Source: Micromonospora sp. MP36
GTDB lineage: Bacteria; Actinomycetota; Actinomycetes; Mycobacteriales; Micromonosporaceae
Reading direction: 5' to 3'
Assembly (NCBI RefSeq): GCF_008119785.1
Contig: NZ_VSFA01000075.1
Location: forward strand, 1-35,161
Length of the DNA stretch: 35,161 nucleotides
Every line of letters starts with the position of its first letter. The stretch's first letter is position 1. The notes beneath the pieces are model-generated. The model saw only the letters and a list, made by a program, of their open reading frames with translations. It was not told the origin of the DNA and searched no databases. Below, piece after piece: positions 6,764 through 15,786 of the stretch. The position numbers were made by a program, and so were the translations under genes.

Positions 6764-9700
6764 ATGCACTGGCCCCCACGCTGGCTCGCCGCCGGCGCGG
6801 TCGGCGCGCTGGTGGTCGGGTTCGCCGCACCGGCGTCCGCCGAACCGCCCGCCCGACCGGTCGCCCCGGCACCGGCCGCGTCCATTCCGGGCGCCGCGCC
6901 CGTCCGCATCACCCTCATCACCGGTGACCGGGTCGAGCTGGCCCAGGCCGCGCCCGGCCGGGTCGCCGCCACCGTCCACCCCGGCCCCGGCCGCGAGCGG
7001 ATCACCTTCCAGACCGTGTCGGCCGATGGCGGGCTGCGCGTCCTGCCCAGCGACGTCGTGCCGTACGTCTCCGCCGGGGTGCTCGACGCCGACCTGTTCG
7101 ACGTGCAGGAGCTGGTCGCCGAGGGGTACGGCGACGCCGCGCAGGGCGCACTGCCGCTGATCGTCCGCTACCAGGAGCCGGCCGCCGGCCGGCTCCGATT
7201 GCTGGCCGGGGCCACCGCCGCCCGGCCGCTCGAGAGCATCAACGGCGCGGCCCTGCGGGTGGCCAAGGGTGACCTCGGCAAGTTGTGGAGCACGCTGAGC
7301 GACGCGCCGGCCGCGTGGACCGCGGCGACCGGGCCGGTCCGGCTCGGCGCCGGCATCGCCCGCGTCTGGCTGGACGGGCGGGTCCACCCGGCGCTGGAGC
7401 ACAGCGTGCCGCAGATCGGGGCCCCCGCTGCCTGGGCAGCCGGCCGGGACGGCACCGGCGTTCGGGTCGCGGTCCTCGACACCGGAGTCGACGCCACCCA
7501 CCCCGACCTGGCCGGCCGGATCGCCGAGGCGCAGGACTTCACCGGCGGCGGCAGCGCCCGCGACGGGCACGGCCACGGCACCCACGTGGCGGCCACCATC
7601 GCCGGCAGCGGCGCCGCGTCCGACGGGCTGCGCAAGGGCGTCGCGCCCGGCGCGAAGCTGCTCGTCGGCAAGGTGCTCGACGACGGTGGCAGCGGCTACG
7701 ACTCGGGGATCATCGCGGGCATGGAGTGGGCCGCCCACTCCGGCGCGAAGGTGGTCAGCATGAGCCTCGGCGGCCCGGCCACCGACGGCACCGACCCGAT
7801 GAGCCAGGCGGTCAACGACCTCACCGCCGAGACCGGCGCGCTCTTCGTGATCGCCGCCGGGAACGAGGGCGCGGCGGGCACCGTCGGGACGCCCGGCGCG
7901 GCCGCCGCGGCGCTCACCGTCGGCGCGGTGGACCGCGACGACAACCTGGCCGACTTCTCCAGCCGTGGTCCGCGGCTGGGCGACAACGGCCTGAAGCCGG
8001 AGATCACCGCGCCGGGCGTGGGCATCGTCGCCGCCCGCGCCGTCGGCACCGCCATGGGTACGCCGGTGGACGCCGCGTACACGCGGGCGTCCGGGACGTC
8101 GATGGCGACCCCGCACGTCGCCGGCGCGGCGGCGATCCTCGCCCAGGAGCACCCGGACTGGACCGCCGGGAAGCTCAAGGACGCGCTGGTCAGCACGACG
8201 AAGGCGAACCCCGCGCTGACCGTCTTCGAGCAGGGCGGCGGCCGGGTGGACGTGGCCCGCGCGCTGAGCCAGCGGGTGTACGGCTCGGCCACCGCCGACT
8301 TCGGCCGGATCGCCACCGGCGGTGCGGCGGTGGAGCGGACCGTGACGTACACCAACGGCACCGTCGCGGCGCAGACCCTGCGGCTGGCGCTGGAGCTGCG
8401 CAACCTGGACACCGGTGCGACCGAGCCGGACGGGGTGTCACTCGACGGCACGGAGGTGACCGTGCCGGCCGGCGGCAGCGTGAACGTCCCGCTGCACGCC
8501 GATCCGGCGAAGCTGGACCGCGGGGTGTACGGCGGGTGGCTGGTGGCGACCGGTGCGGACGGTGTCGCGGTGCGGACCGCCGTCGGTCTGACCCTCAGCG
8601 GCCCGCTGCACTTCGTCACCTTCAAGGCGCTGGACCTGCAGGGGCAGCCGGGCGGGGCGCCGGTGGTGACCCTGTTCGGCGAGCACCAGGAGTCCGATCG
8701 GCTCGGCTTCCTCTTCACCGGGATGGAGTGGCGGGTGCAGGTCGAGGAGGGCCCGTACCTGGTGGAGGGGCTGATCGAGCACGGTGCCCCGCTGGACGAG
8801 CAGCTCACCCTGGTCACCGATCCCGAGCTGACCGTCGACCGGGACCTGACCGTGGTGCTCGACCCGCGCAAGGGCACCCCGGTGCGGATCGAGACGCCGA
8901 AGCCCACCGAGCAGCGGGACACGCTCAGCTTCTACGAGCACCGCGTCTTCGGGAACGGCCGGCAGGTCGACCACGGCGTGATGGCGTTCAGCACGGTCCA
9001 GCAGGTGAACGTCACGCCGACCCGGCCGGTGCGCCAGGGCGAGTTCGAGTTCGCCTCCCGTTGGCAGCTGGTCGCGCCCATGGTGGACGCCCAGGTCAGC
9101 AACGTCTCCGGTCCGCTGGACATCAACCTGCTGGGCCGGTCGCCGGCCCCGGCCGGCTGGCGGAAGCTGCCGCTGGTCTGGGCGGGCGACGGCACCGCCG
9201 CGGAGTTGGCCCGGGCTGGGGTCCGAGGTGCGGCCGCGTTGGTCGCCGGTAGCTACGACCGCGCCGAGGAGGACCAGATCGCCGACGCCACGGCGGCCGG
9301 TGCCGCGATGGTGCTCATCGTCAGGCCGGCGGACCGGAGCGCGTGGACGGTCTGGCGTCCGGACGGCGACCGGCTGCCGATCCCGTCGCTGGTGGTCGCG
9401 TACGACGACGGGCAGCCGATGATCGCGGCGGCGAAGGGCGGCCGCGCGACCCTGGACGTGACGCTGACCGTGGACAGCCCCTACCTGTACGACGTGTGGC
9501 AGGTGTCGAAGGGGCGGGTCCCGGACCGGATCGTGCACCGGGTGACCGCGGACAACACCGCCGAGGTGACCGCTCGCTACGCCGACACCGGCGGGTTCGA
9601 CTGGGCCAGCGAGCAGCGGTTCGGGTGGCGCCCCTGGCAGGACTACTCCTGGAACGACGACCAGCGGATGGTGCGTACCGGCACCGTGCGGCAGGAGTTC

Positions 9701-10504
9701 GTCAGCGCCGGGGACTCCTGGTGGCAGCAGCGGGTGCTGCACCGGCTCCCCTGGTCCGACTGGGGCCCGCTGACCGGCGGGCTTGCCCGGCTGCCCCGGC
9801 GGTACGCTGCCGACGACCGGGTCACCGAGACGTGGCACGGCGCGGTGGTCCGGCCGGCCGTGCCGGCGGGCGGCGGGGTGCCGGTGCCCACGCGTACCGG
9901 CGACACCCTGAACCTGCGGGTGGCCGAGTTCGTCGACGCGGACGGCCACTACGGCCCGGCCCGGGTCAGCGAGGAGTGGGACAAGGTGCAGGCCCGGCTG
10001 AGCCGGGACGGGCAGCAGGTCGCCGACCTCTCCCGCGAGTGGGCACCGGTGCTGACCAGCCCGGGAGTGGCCCGTTACCGGCTGGACCTCAGCACCGAGC
10101 GGTCCTCGGAGGAGTGGCTCTGGGCCACGCGTACCGAGACGGCCTGGGAGTTCACCTCGGCCCGGCCGGCCGGGGACGCCGCCCAGCCGCTGCCGCTGCT
10201 GCAGGTGGACTACCAGGTCCCCGCCGACCTGCACGGTGAGGTGCCGGGTGGTCGGCCGCACCAGCTCGGGCTGACCGTGCGCCAGCCGGCCGGCGTGCCG
10301 GCGCCGGCCGGTGTCGGGGTGCGGGTCGAGGTGTCGTTCGACGGCGGGCGGAGCTGGACGACGGTGCCGGTACGCGGCTCGGGCACCCGGTTCACCGCCA
10401 TGGTGCCGGCCGGGCACGGCACGGTGTCGCTGCGGGTGCACGCCGGTGACCGCGCCGGCAACAGCGTCGACCAGACCGTGCTCGACGCGTACGGCCTGCG
10501 CTGA
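6764..10504 (+). CDS. Secreted S8 family (subtilisin-like) serine peptidase, 1246 aa
   Basis: An N-terminal signal peptide (WLAAGAVGALVVGFAAPASA, cut near residue 26) implies secretion. A propeptide-like segment (about 45-210, RITLITGDRVEL) precedes the subtilase domain (about 220-505). The catalytic triad is complete: D239 (VLDTGVD), H271 (GHGTHVAA) and S446 (GTSMATPHVAG), with the oxyanion Asn N367 (AAGNEG). The long C-terminal part holds beta-rich domains, a PA-like stretch near 800-900 (AAALVAGSYDRAEEDQIAD...MVLIVRP) and a final Ig-like repeat (VRVEVSFDGGRSW). It probably degrades extracellular protein; the substrate is unknown. AGGAG lies 8 bases before the ATG. The gene breaks the usual nadK-recN adjacency and converges on a regulator. 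Confidence 0.95.
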   Translation: MHWPPRWLAAGAVGALVVGFAAPASAEPPARPVAPAPAASIPGAAPVRITLITGDRVELAQAAPGRVAATVHPGPGRERITFQTVSADGGLRVLPSDVVPYVSAGVLDADLFDVQELVAEGYGDAAQGALPLIVRYQEPAAGRLRLLAGATAARPLESINGAALRVAKGDLGKLWSTLSDAPAAWTAATGPVRLGAGIARVWLDGRVHPALEHSVPQIGAPAAWAAGRDGTGVRVAVLDTGVDATHPDLAGRIAEAQDFTGGGSARDGHGHGTHVAATIAGSGAASDGLRKGVAPGAKLLVGKVLDDGGSGYDSGIIAGMEWAAHSGAKVVSMSLGGPATDGTDPMSQAVNDLTAETGALFVIAAGNEGAAGTVGTPGAAAAALTVGAVDRDDNLADFSSRGPRLGDNGLKPEITAPGVGIVAARAVGTAMGTPVDAAYTRASGTSMATPHVAGAAAILAQEHPDWTAGKLKDALVSTTKANPALTVFEQGGGRVDVARALSQRVYGSATADFGRIATGGAAVERTVTYTNGTVAAQTLRLALELRNLDTGATEPDGVSLDGTEVTVPAGGSVNVPLHADPAKLDRGVYGGWLVATGADGVAVRTAVGLTLSGPLHFVTFKALDLQGQPGGAPVVTLFGEHQESDRLGFLFTGMEWRVQVEEGPYLVEGLIEHGAPLDEQLTLVTDPELTVDRDLTVVLDPRKGTPVRIETPKPTEQRDTLSFYEHRVFGNGRQVDHGVMAFSTVQQVNVTPTRPVRQGEFEFASRWQLVAPMVDAQVSNVSGPLDINLLGRSPAPAGWRKLPLVWAGDGTAAELARAGVRGAAALVAGSYDRAEEDQIADATAAGAAMVLIVRPADRSAWTVWRPDGDRLPIPSLVVAYDDGQPMIAAAKGGRATLDVTLTVDSPYLYDVWQVSKGRVPDRIVHRVTADNTAEVTARYADTGGFDWASEQRFGWRPWQDYSWNDDQRMVRTGTVRQEFVSAGDSWWQQRVLHRLPWSDWGPLTGGLARLPRRYAADDRVTETWHGAVVRPAVPAGGGVPVPTRTGDTLNLRVAEFVDADGHYGPARVSEEWDKVQARLSRDGQQVADLSREWAPVLTSPGVARYRLDLSTERSSEEWLWATRTETAWEFTSARPAGDAAQPLPLLQVDYQVPADLHGEVPGGRPHQLGLTVRQPAGVPAPAGVGVRVEVSFDGGRSWTTVPVRGSGTRFTAMVPAGHGTVSLRVHAGDRAGNSVDQTVLDAYGLR

Positions 10505-10507
10505 GCC

Positions 10508-10547
10508 GACGTCCGCGCGGGTGAAACCCTTCGCCCGCGCGGACGTC
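10508..10547. terminator. Strong hairpin after the S8 peptidase
   Basis: A perfect 14-bp stem (GACGTCCGCGCGGG / CCCGCGCGGACGTC) with a 12-base loop starts 4 bases after the protease stop. It lies between convergent genes and could act in both directions. Confidence 0.75.
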
Positions 10548-10556
10548 ACCCTCGGT

Positions 10557-10599
10557 CCGTCCGGGGTGCCCGCCAGGGGGTGGCGGGCGTCCCGGACGG
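10557..10599. terminator. Second hairpin between protease and regulator
   Basis: Two stacked stems: CCGTCCGGG/CCCGGACGG (9 bp), a GT/GT internal loop, then GCCCGCCA/TGGCGGGC (8 bp) with a GGGGG loop. It lies before the regulator stop on the other strand and probably terminates the regulator transcript. Confidence 0.65.
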
Positions 10600-10624
10600 C
10601 TGCGCGGCCGGTGGTGGGCGCGGG

Positions 10625-11611
10625 TCAGAGCCAACCGCGGCGGGCGGCCTGGTAGGCCAGACCCGGCCGGGTGTCGACCCCGGCCACGGTCATCAGGTCG
10701 GCCAGCCGTCGCTGCACGGTACGGCGGCTCACCCCCAGTTGGGACGCGATGGACTTGTCTGGCACCCCGGCCACGAAGAGCGAGAGCAGCCGGACCTCGT
10801 CGGCGTCCGGCCGGTAGCCGTCGACGGCCGGCGCGTCGGCCGGCGGGGCGCCCGAGCGCAGCGGCGTCGCGATCCGCCAGTAACTCTCGAAGAGGGCGAG
10901 CAGCGCGTCGAGCAGCTGGCTGCGGCCGATCACCGCGGCGCTCGGTTCGCCGCTCTCCCGCTCCGGCACCAGCGGGCAGATCGCCGTCCGGGCGTCCACG
11001 ATGGCCAGCCGCACCGGCAGCCGGTCCAGCACCCGGGCCTGCTCGCCGGCGTGCACGCCCCGCTCGACGTCCTCCAGCCCGCCCGGTTCGAGGAGCATCT
11101 CCCGTTCGTAGATGGCCCGGTAGCGCACCCCGCGGGCCAGCGCGTCGAACTCCTCGACGTTGTCCTGGCCGGGCATGGCCAGTGGGTTGGCCCGGCAGAA
11201 CCAGAGCACCTCGACCCGGGCGCCGTTTTGCGCGTCCCGCAGGCGCTCGCGGAGCACCCGCGCCCCGGTGATCACCTCCACCAGGTGGTCGGCGTCGTGC
11301 CGCCGCATCCCGGCGCGGTACTCCTCGGTCAGTTGGGTGACCGCCGCGCGGGCCGCCTCCAACGCCTCCTGTCGGCGCAGCAGCGCCTCGCCGAGCGGGA
11401 CGTCGGGGGCCAGCGGCCGCAGCGGCGCGTCCGGCTCCGGCCCGGTCGGCAGCACCAGTCCCTTGCCGCGCAGGGCGTCGAGCTGCGCGACGACCTCCGC
11501 GCGCGGCCGCCGCAGCCGCTCGACGAGTTCGTCGACCCGGGCCGTGGTGAGCTGGACCAGGGCGCGGTAGAGCTCCTCCTCGCCCGGGTTCAGGCCGATC
11601 ACGTCCAACAC
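10625..11611 (-). CDS. TrmB/LuxR-type two-HTH transcriptional regulator
   Basis: 328 residues from GTG 11611 (an in-frame ATG at 11641 would add 10). The N-terminus (GLNPGEEELYRALVQLTTARVDELVERL...LDALRGKGLV) is a TrmB-type winged helix. A central domain (about 110-250) resembles the ligand/phospholipase-D-like sensor part. The C-terminus (VRLLSLFVAGVPDKSIASQLGVSRRTVQRRL) is a LuxR-type HTH. GTG is preferred because homologues usually start a few residues before 'GL...E..YRAL', and because TACAGT (11625-11620) lies 8 bases upstream, as in leaderless actinobacterial promoters. It converges on the S8 protease with only hairpins between, and the fragment left of the protease repeats the same layout, so it may control such proteases (inference). 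Confidence 0.88.
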   Translation of the reverse strand: MLDVIGLNPGEEELYRALVQLTTARVDELVERLRRPRAEVVAQLDALRGKGLVLPTGPEPDAPLRPLAPDVPLGEALLRRQEALEAARAAVTQLTEEYRAGMRRHDADHLVEVITGARVLRERLRDAQNGARVEVLWFCRANPLAMPGQDNVEEFDALARGVRYRAIYEREMLLEPGGLEDVERGVHAGEQARVLDRLPVRLAIVDARTAICPLVPERESGEPSAAVIGRSQLLDALLALFESYWRIATPLRSGAPPADAPAVDGYRPDADEVRLLSLFVAGVPDKSIASQLGVSRRTVQRRLADLMTVAGVDTRPGLAYQAARRGWL

Positions 11612-11701
11612 GGGGCAGAACTGTACGACGTCAGGTGCCATGCCCCGATGCGGCGTCGCCGGCTGGTCAACTGTCGGGGGCCGCGTCTACTGTCAGGTGC
11701 T

Positions 11702-13459
11702 GTGCTGGAAGAGCTGCGCATCACCGGACTGGGCGTCATCGAGGACACCACGCTGCCGTTGACCGGCGGGATGAACGTCATCACCGGCGAGACCGGTGCG
11801 GGCAAGACCATGGTGGTGACCGGCCTCGGCCTGCTCTTCGGCGGTCGGGCCGACGCGGGCCGGGTGCGCGCCCAACCGGGCCGCGCGGTGGTCGAGGGCC
11901 GGCTGCGCCTGCACGGCCGGGTGGCCGAGACGGTGCACGCCCGGATCACCGACGCCGGCGGCGAGCCCGACGAGGACGGTTCGCTGCTGCTGAGCCGTAC
12001 GGTGACGGTGGAGGGTCGCTCCCGGGCGCACCTGGGCGGCCGGAGCATGCCGGTGTCGATGCTGGCCGAGGTCGGCGAGCAGGTGGTGGCCGTGCACGGC
12101 CAGTCCGACCAGCTCCGGCTGCTGCGCCCGGCCGAGCAGCGGGCCGCGCTGGACCGGTTCGCCGGGCCGGAGCACGAGAAGCTGCTCGACGCGCTGCGCG
12201 AGGCGTACACCCGGTGGCGGGCGGTGGTGGACGACCTGGCCGACCGGCGGCGCAACGCCCGCGAGCGCAACCAGGAGGCCGACCTGCTCCGCCTCGGCCT
12301 CGACGAGATCACCCGGGTGGACCCGCAGCCGGGCGAGGACGACGAGTTGAAGGCGGAGGCGCAGCGCCTGGAGCACGCCGAGGGGCTGCGGACGGCGGCG
12401 CAGCTCGCCCAGCAGTGCGTGGCCGGTGGCGTGGAGGCGACCGACGACACCCCCGACGCCACCGTGCTGCTGGGCACCGCCCGGCGCACCCTGGAGGCGC
12501 AGGCCGGCACCGACCCGGCCCTCGGCGAGCTGGCGGTCCGGCTGGAGGAGGCGGCCACCCTGGTCGCCGACGTCTCCGCGGAGCTGTCCGCCTACCTGGC
12601 CGGGCTGGACGCCGACCCGGCCCGCCTGCAGACCGTCTACGAGCGGCGGGCCGCGCTGCGCGGGCTGACCCGCAAGTACGCCGACGACGTCGACGGGGTG
12701 ATCGCCTGGGCCGAGCGGGCCCGCACCCGACTGTCCGACCTGGACACCTCCGACGAGTTGCTGGACGAGCTGGAGAAGGAGTCGTCCCGGCTGGCCGGGG
12801 AGGTGGCCGAGCTGGCCGGGCGGGTCGCCACCTCGCGTCAGGAGGCGGCGGTCCGCTTCGCCGAGCAGGTCACCGTCGAGTTGGCCGGGCTGGCCATGCC
12901 GCACGCGCGGATCGAGGTGGCGGTGCTGCCGCGCCCGGCCGGACGGGCCGAGCCGAGCCTGTCGGTCAACGGGGTGGAGGCCGGCGTCGGGCCGGACGGC
13001 GCCGACGAGGTGGAGCTGCGCCTGCTGGCCCATCCGGGCGCGCCCGCGCTGCCGTTGCAGCGGGGCGCTTCCGGCGGTGAGCTGTCCCGGGTGATGCTCG
13101 CCATCGAGGTGGTCTTCGCCGGTTCCGGCGGCCCGCCCACCCTGGTCTTCGACGAGGTCGACGCGGGCGTGGGCGGCCAGGCGGCGGTGGAGATCGGCCG
13201 GCGGCTCGCTCGGCTGGCCCGCAGCCACCAGGTGCTGGTGGTCACCCACCTGCCGCAGGTCGCCGCGTTCGCCGACCGCCACCTCGTGGTGGCCAAGGAC
13301 ACCGGGGGAGCGGTGACCACCAGCGGGGTTCGTGTGGTGGAGGACACGGAGCGGGCCCGGGAGTTGGCCCGGATGCTGGCGGGTTTGCCCGATTCCGATC
13401 TGGGTATCGCTCATGCCGAGGAACTCCTGGCCGTGGCAGCCAAGGAAAGACGCCGGTGA
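11702..13459 (+). CDS. recN: DNA repair ATPase RecN
   Basis: 585 residues, SMC-like. The N-terminal half-ATPase carries Walker A GETGAGKT (29-36, K35). Long coiled-coil segments follow (about 150-375, e.g. RRRNARERNQEADLLRLGLDEI). The C-terminal half has the signature GASGGELSRVMLA, Walker B TLVFDEVDAGVGG and the H-loop VTHLPQVAAFAD. RecN acts early in double-strand break repair by holding DNA ends together and helping RecA. The GTG start gives the canonical beginning (VLEELRITGLGVIED). It diverges from the regulator with about 90 bases between starts. The usual partners steA and steB follow, but tlyA-nadK lie 5.5 kb upstream. No LexA box was identified. Confidence 0.97.
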   Translation: MLEELRITGLGVIEDTTLPLTGGMNVITGETGAGKTMVVTGLGLLFGGRADAGRVRAQPGRAVVEGRLRLHGRVAETVHARITDAGGEPDEDGSLLLSRTVTVEGRSRAHLGGRSMPVSMLAEVGEQVVAVHGQSDQLRLLRPAEQRAALDRFAGPEHEKLLDALREAYTRWRAVVDDLADRRRNARERNQEADLLRLGLDEITRVDPQPGEDDELKAEAQRLEHAEGLRTAAQLAQQCVAGGVEATDDTPDATVLLGTARRTLEAQAGTDPALGELAVRLEEAATLVADVSAELSAYLAGLDADPARLQTVYERRAALRGLTRKYADDVDGVIAWAERARTRLSDLDTSDELLDELEKESSRLAGEVAELAGRVATSRQEAAVRFAEQVTVELAGLAMPHARIEVAVLPRPAGRAEPSLSVNGVEAGVGPDGADEVELRLLAHPGAPALPLQRGASGGELSRVMLAIEVVFAGSGGPPTLVFDEVDAGVGGQAAVEIGRRLARLARSHQVLVVTHLPQVAAFADRHLVVAKDTGGAVTTSGVRVVEDTERARELARMLAGLPDSDLGIAHAEELLAVAAKERRR

Positions 13460-13477
13460 TGCCGGGATTGTGAGCGC

Positions 13478-13507
13478 AAGCACACCGGCCTGCGCTCCGG
13501 TGTGCTT
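13478..13507 (+). terminator. Terminator hairpin after recN
   Basis: A perfect 11-bp stem (AAGCACACCGG / CCGGTGTGCTT) with an 8-base loop lies 18 bases after the recN stop. It separates recN from steA. Confidence 0.65.
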
Positions 13508-13577
13508 CCCTGGGTAGGCGGCCCTGCTCAGGCATGTCGCGACAGCAATACCTGCCTCACATGCCAGGATGGTCACG

Positions 13578-14756
13578 ATGCGTCTACCCACGTTGCGCCG
13601 GACCCGACACGCGGAACCGGGCTCAGTCCTCGGCACCGCGCGCCTCGACCGCCGGACGAAGCGGCTGGTCGGCCGGCTCCGGCCGGGGGACATCGCGGTC
13701 ATCGACCACGTCGACCTGGACCGGGTGGCGGCCGACTCGCTGGTCGCCGTCGGGGTCGCCGCCGTGCTCAACGCCAAGCCCTCGGTCTCCGGTCGCTACC
13801 CGAACCTGGGCCCCGAGGTGCTGATCTCCGCCGGCATCCCGCTGCTGGACGACCTCGGCGAGAGCGTCTTCGAGCAGATCCGCGAGGGCGACCTGGTCCG
13901 GATCGAGGGGAACACGGTCTACGTCGGCGAGGAGCCGGTGGCGCACGGCGCCCTCCAGGACGCCGAGACGGTGGCCAAGTCGATGGCCGACGCCCGGGAG
14001 GGGCTGTCGGTGCAGTTGGAGGCGTTCGCCGCCAACACGATGGACTACCTCAAGCAGGAACGCGACCTGCTGCTCGACGGCGTCGGCGTACCGGACATCG
14101 AGACCCAGATCCAGGGCCGGCACTGCCTGATCGTGGTCCGGGGCTACGACTACAAGGCCGACCTGGACGTGCTGCGCCCCTACATCCGGGAGTTCAAGCC
14201 GGTGCTGATCGGCGTGGACGGCGGCGCCGACGCCCTGGTCGAGGCGGGCTACACCCCCGACATGATCATCGGTGACATGGACTCGGTCACCGACGACGTG
14301 CTGCGCTGCGGCGCCGAGGTGATTGTGCACGCCTACCCGGACGGCCGCGCGCCGGGCCTGGCCCGGGTGAACGGCCTCGGCGTGCCGGCGATCACCTTCC
14401 CGGCCGCGGCCACGAGCGAGGACCTGGCCATGCTGCTGGCCGACGAGAAGGGCGCCTCGCTGCTGGTGGCCGTCGGCACCCACGCCACCCTGGTGGAGTT
14501 CCTGGACAAGGGCCGGGGCGGCATGGCCTCGACCTTCCTGACCCGGTTGAAGGTGGGCGGCAAGCTGGTCGACGCCAAGGGGGTGAGCCGGCTCTACCGG
14601 CAGGGCATCTCCGGCTCCTCGCTGCTGCTGCTGGTCCTGTCGGCGGTGGCCGCGATGGCCTCCGCGGTGGCGGTCTCCACCGTCGGGAAGGCGTATTTGG
14701 GCGTGGTCTCCGAATGGTGGGACAATTTCGTGTTCCAGCTCGGCCAGCTCTTCTAG
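13578..14756 (+). CDS. steA: SteA-like cytokinetic ring protein
   Basis: 392 residues. The middle (about 185-330: GRHCLIVVRGYDYKADLDVLRPYIREFKPVLIGVDGGADALVEAGYTPDMIIGDMDSVTD) is a thiamin-pyrophosphokinase-like fold. Residues about 345-370 (GSSLLLLVLSAVAAMASAVAV) are one membrane helix near the C-terminus. In Corynebacterium glutamicum SteA forms a membrane complex with SteB at the division site and helps daughter-cell separation through the peptidoglycan hydrolase RipA. The ATG at 13578 has AGGA at 13566-13569, 8 bases away; an in-frame ATG at 13569 is possible but overlaps that site. Position after recN and before steB matches Rv1697. Whether the kinase fold is active cannot be read from the sequence. 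Confidence 0.9.
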   Translation: MRLPTLRRTRHAEPGSVLGTARLDRRTKRLVGRLRPGDIAVIDHVDLDRVAADSLVAVGVAAVLNAKPSVSGRYPNLGPEVLISAGIPLLDDLGESVFEQIREGDLVRIEGNTVYVGEEPVAHGALQDAETVAKSMADAREGLSVQLEAFAANTMDYLKQERDLLLDGVGVPDIETQIQGRHCLIVVRGYDYKADLDVLRPYIREFKPVLIGVDGGADALVEAGYTPDMIIGDMDSVTDDVLRCGAEVIVHAYPDGRAPGLARVNGLGVPAITFPAAATSEDLAMLLADEKGASLLVAVGTHATLVEFLDKGRGGMASTFLTRLKVGGKLVDAKGVSRLYRQGISGSSLLLLVLSAVAAMASAVAVSTVGKAYLGVVSEWWDNFVFQLGQLF

Positions 14757-14785
14757 CTCCCCCGACCGATCAAGAGGCTGCAAGC

Positions 14786-15727
14786 GTGATCAACTTCCGC
14801 TACCACGTGGTGTCCCTGACCGCGGTGTTCCTGGCGCTGGCGATCGGCCTGGTGGTCGGCACCGCCGCGCTGAACGGGCCGGTCGCCGACTCGCTCAAGG
14901 AGAACGTCAACGCGCTGCGCAAGGACAACCAGCAGATGCGCCAGACGGTCAACAGCCTCCAGAAGGAACTGGACATGGAGGAGGAGTTCGCCGGCCAGAC
15001 GGCACAGATCCTGCTCCCCGGCAAGCTGAACGGCCGCCGGGTGCTGGTCGTCGACCTGCCCAGCGGCCGGGACCACACCGACGGTGTGGTGAAGATGCTC
15101 CAGCTCGCCGGGGCCAACGTCACCGGCCGGATCGACATCCAGGACAAGTTCATCAACCCGGACAGCAACAACAGCCTGCTGGAGCTGGCCGTCACCGCCG
15201 CCCGTCCGGCCAGCGTGCCCACCGCCGGCCTGCCGGCCAACCTGCACGGCGTGGAGACCTCCAGCGCGCTGCTGGCCAGCGTCCTGCTCGACCGGCCGCA
15301 GGGCAGCCCGCCGGTCACCGACGCGGACCGCCGGGCGGTGCTGCAGGTGTACGCGACCGCCGGCTACCTCACCCCACAGGACAAGGTTTCCGGGGCGGCC
15401 GAGGCGGTGGTGCTGGTCAGCGGGCAGCCGTACGTCGACAAGGACTCGGCGAAGAAGGACGAGTCGGTGGTGAAGATGGCCGAGCAGTTCGACAAGAACA
15501 GCGCGGTCGTGGTCGGCGGCATGGGCGCGGCCGGGGGAAACGTGGTCGCCGTGGTCCGCGGCGACCCGGTGCTGTCGCAGAACATCTCGACGGTCGACAA
15601 CGCCAACACCGTGCAGGGTCAGGTCGTCACCGCGCTCGCCATGGTGCAGCAGTTGACGGAAAAGAAGGCCGGCCAGTACGGCGTCGGTGACAACGCCGCG
15701 GCGCTGCTGCCTAAACTGCCGCAGTGA
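14786..15727 (+). CDS. steB: SteB / MctB-like membrane protein (copper transporter family)
   Basis: 313 residues. A short cytosolic start (VINFRYHVVSL) leads into one membrane helix (TAVFLALAIGLVVGTAAL, about 12-30), then a coiled coil (KENVNALRKDNQQMRQTVNSLQKELDMEEEF, about 38-70) and an extracytoplasmic domain. This is the family of C. glutamicum SteB and M. tuberculosis MctB (Rv1698), the latter reported to export copper. Without an outer membrane like that of mycobacteria, partnership with SteA at the septum is the likelier role here. The gene starts at GTG 29 bases after steA, with GAGG upstream, so the two are probably one operon. Confidence 0.9.
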   Translation: MINFRYHVVSLTAVFLALAIGLVVGTAALNGPVADSLKENVNALRKDNQQMRQTVNSLQKELDMEEEFAGQTAQILLPGKLNGRRVLVVDLPSGRDHTDGVVKMLQLAGANVTGRIDIQDKFINPDSNNSLLELAVTAARPASVPTAGLPANLHGVETSSALLASVLLDRPQGSPPVTDADRRAVLQVYATAGYLTPQDKVSGAAEAVVLVSGQPYVDKDSAKKDESVVKMAEQFDKNSAVVVGGMGAAGGNVVAVVRGDPVLSQNISTVDNANTVQGQVVTALAMVQQLTEKKAGQYGVGDNAAALLPKLPQ

Positions 15728-15786
15728 GCGGGGCGGGTGTCCGCTCTGCACCGCGTCGCGTTGGGTATCCGGATCGGAGGGGTCGC

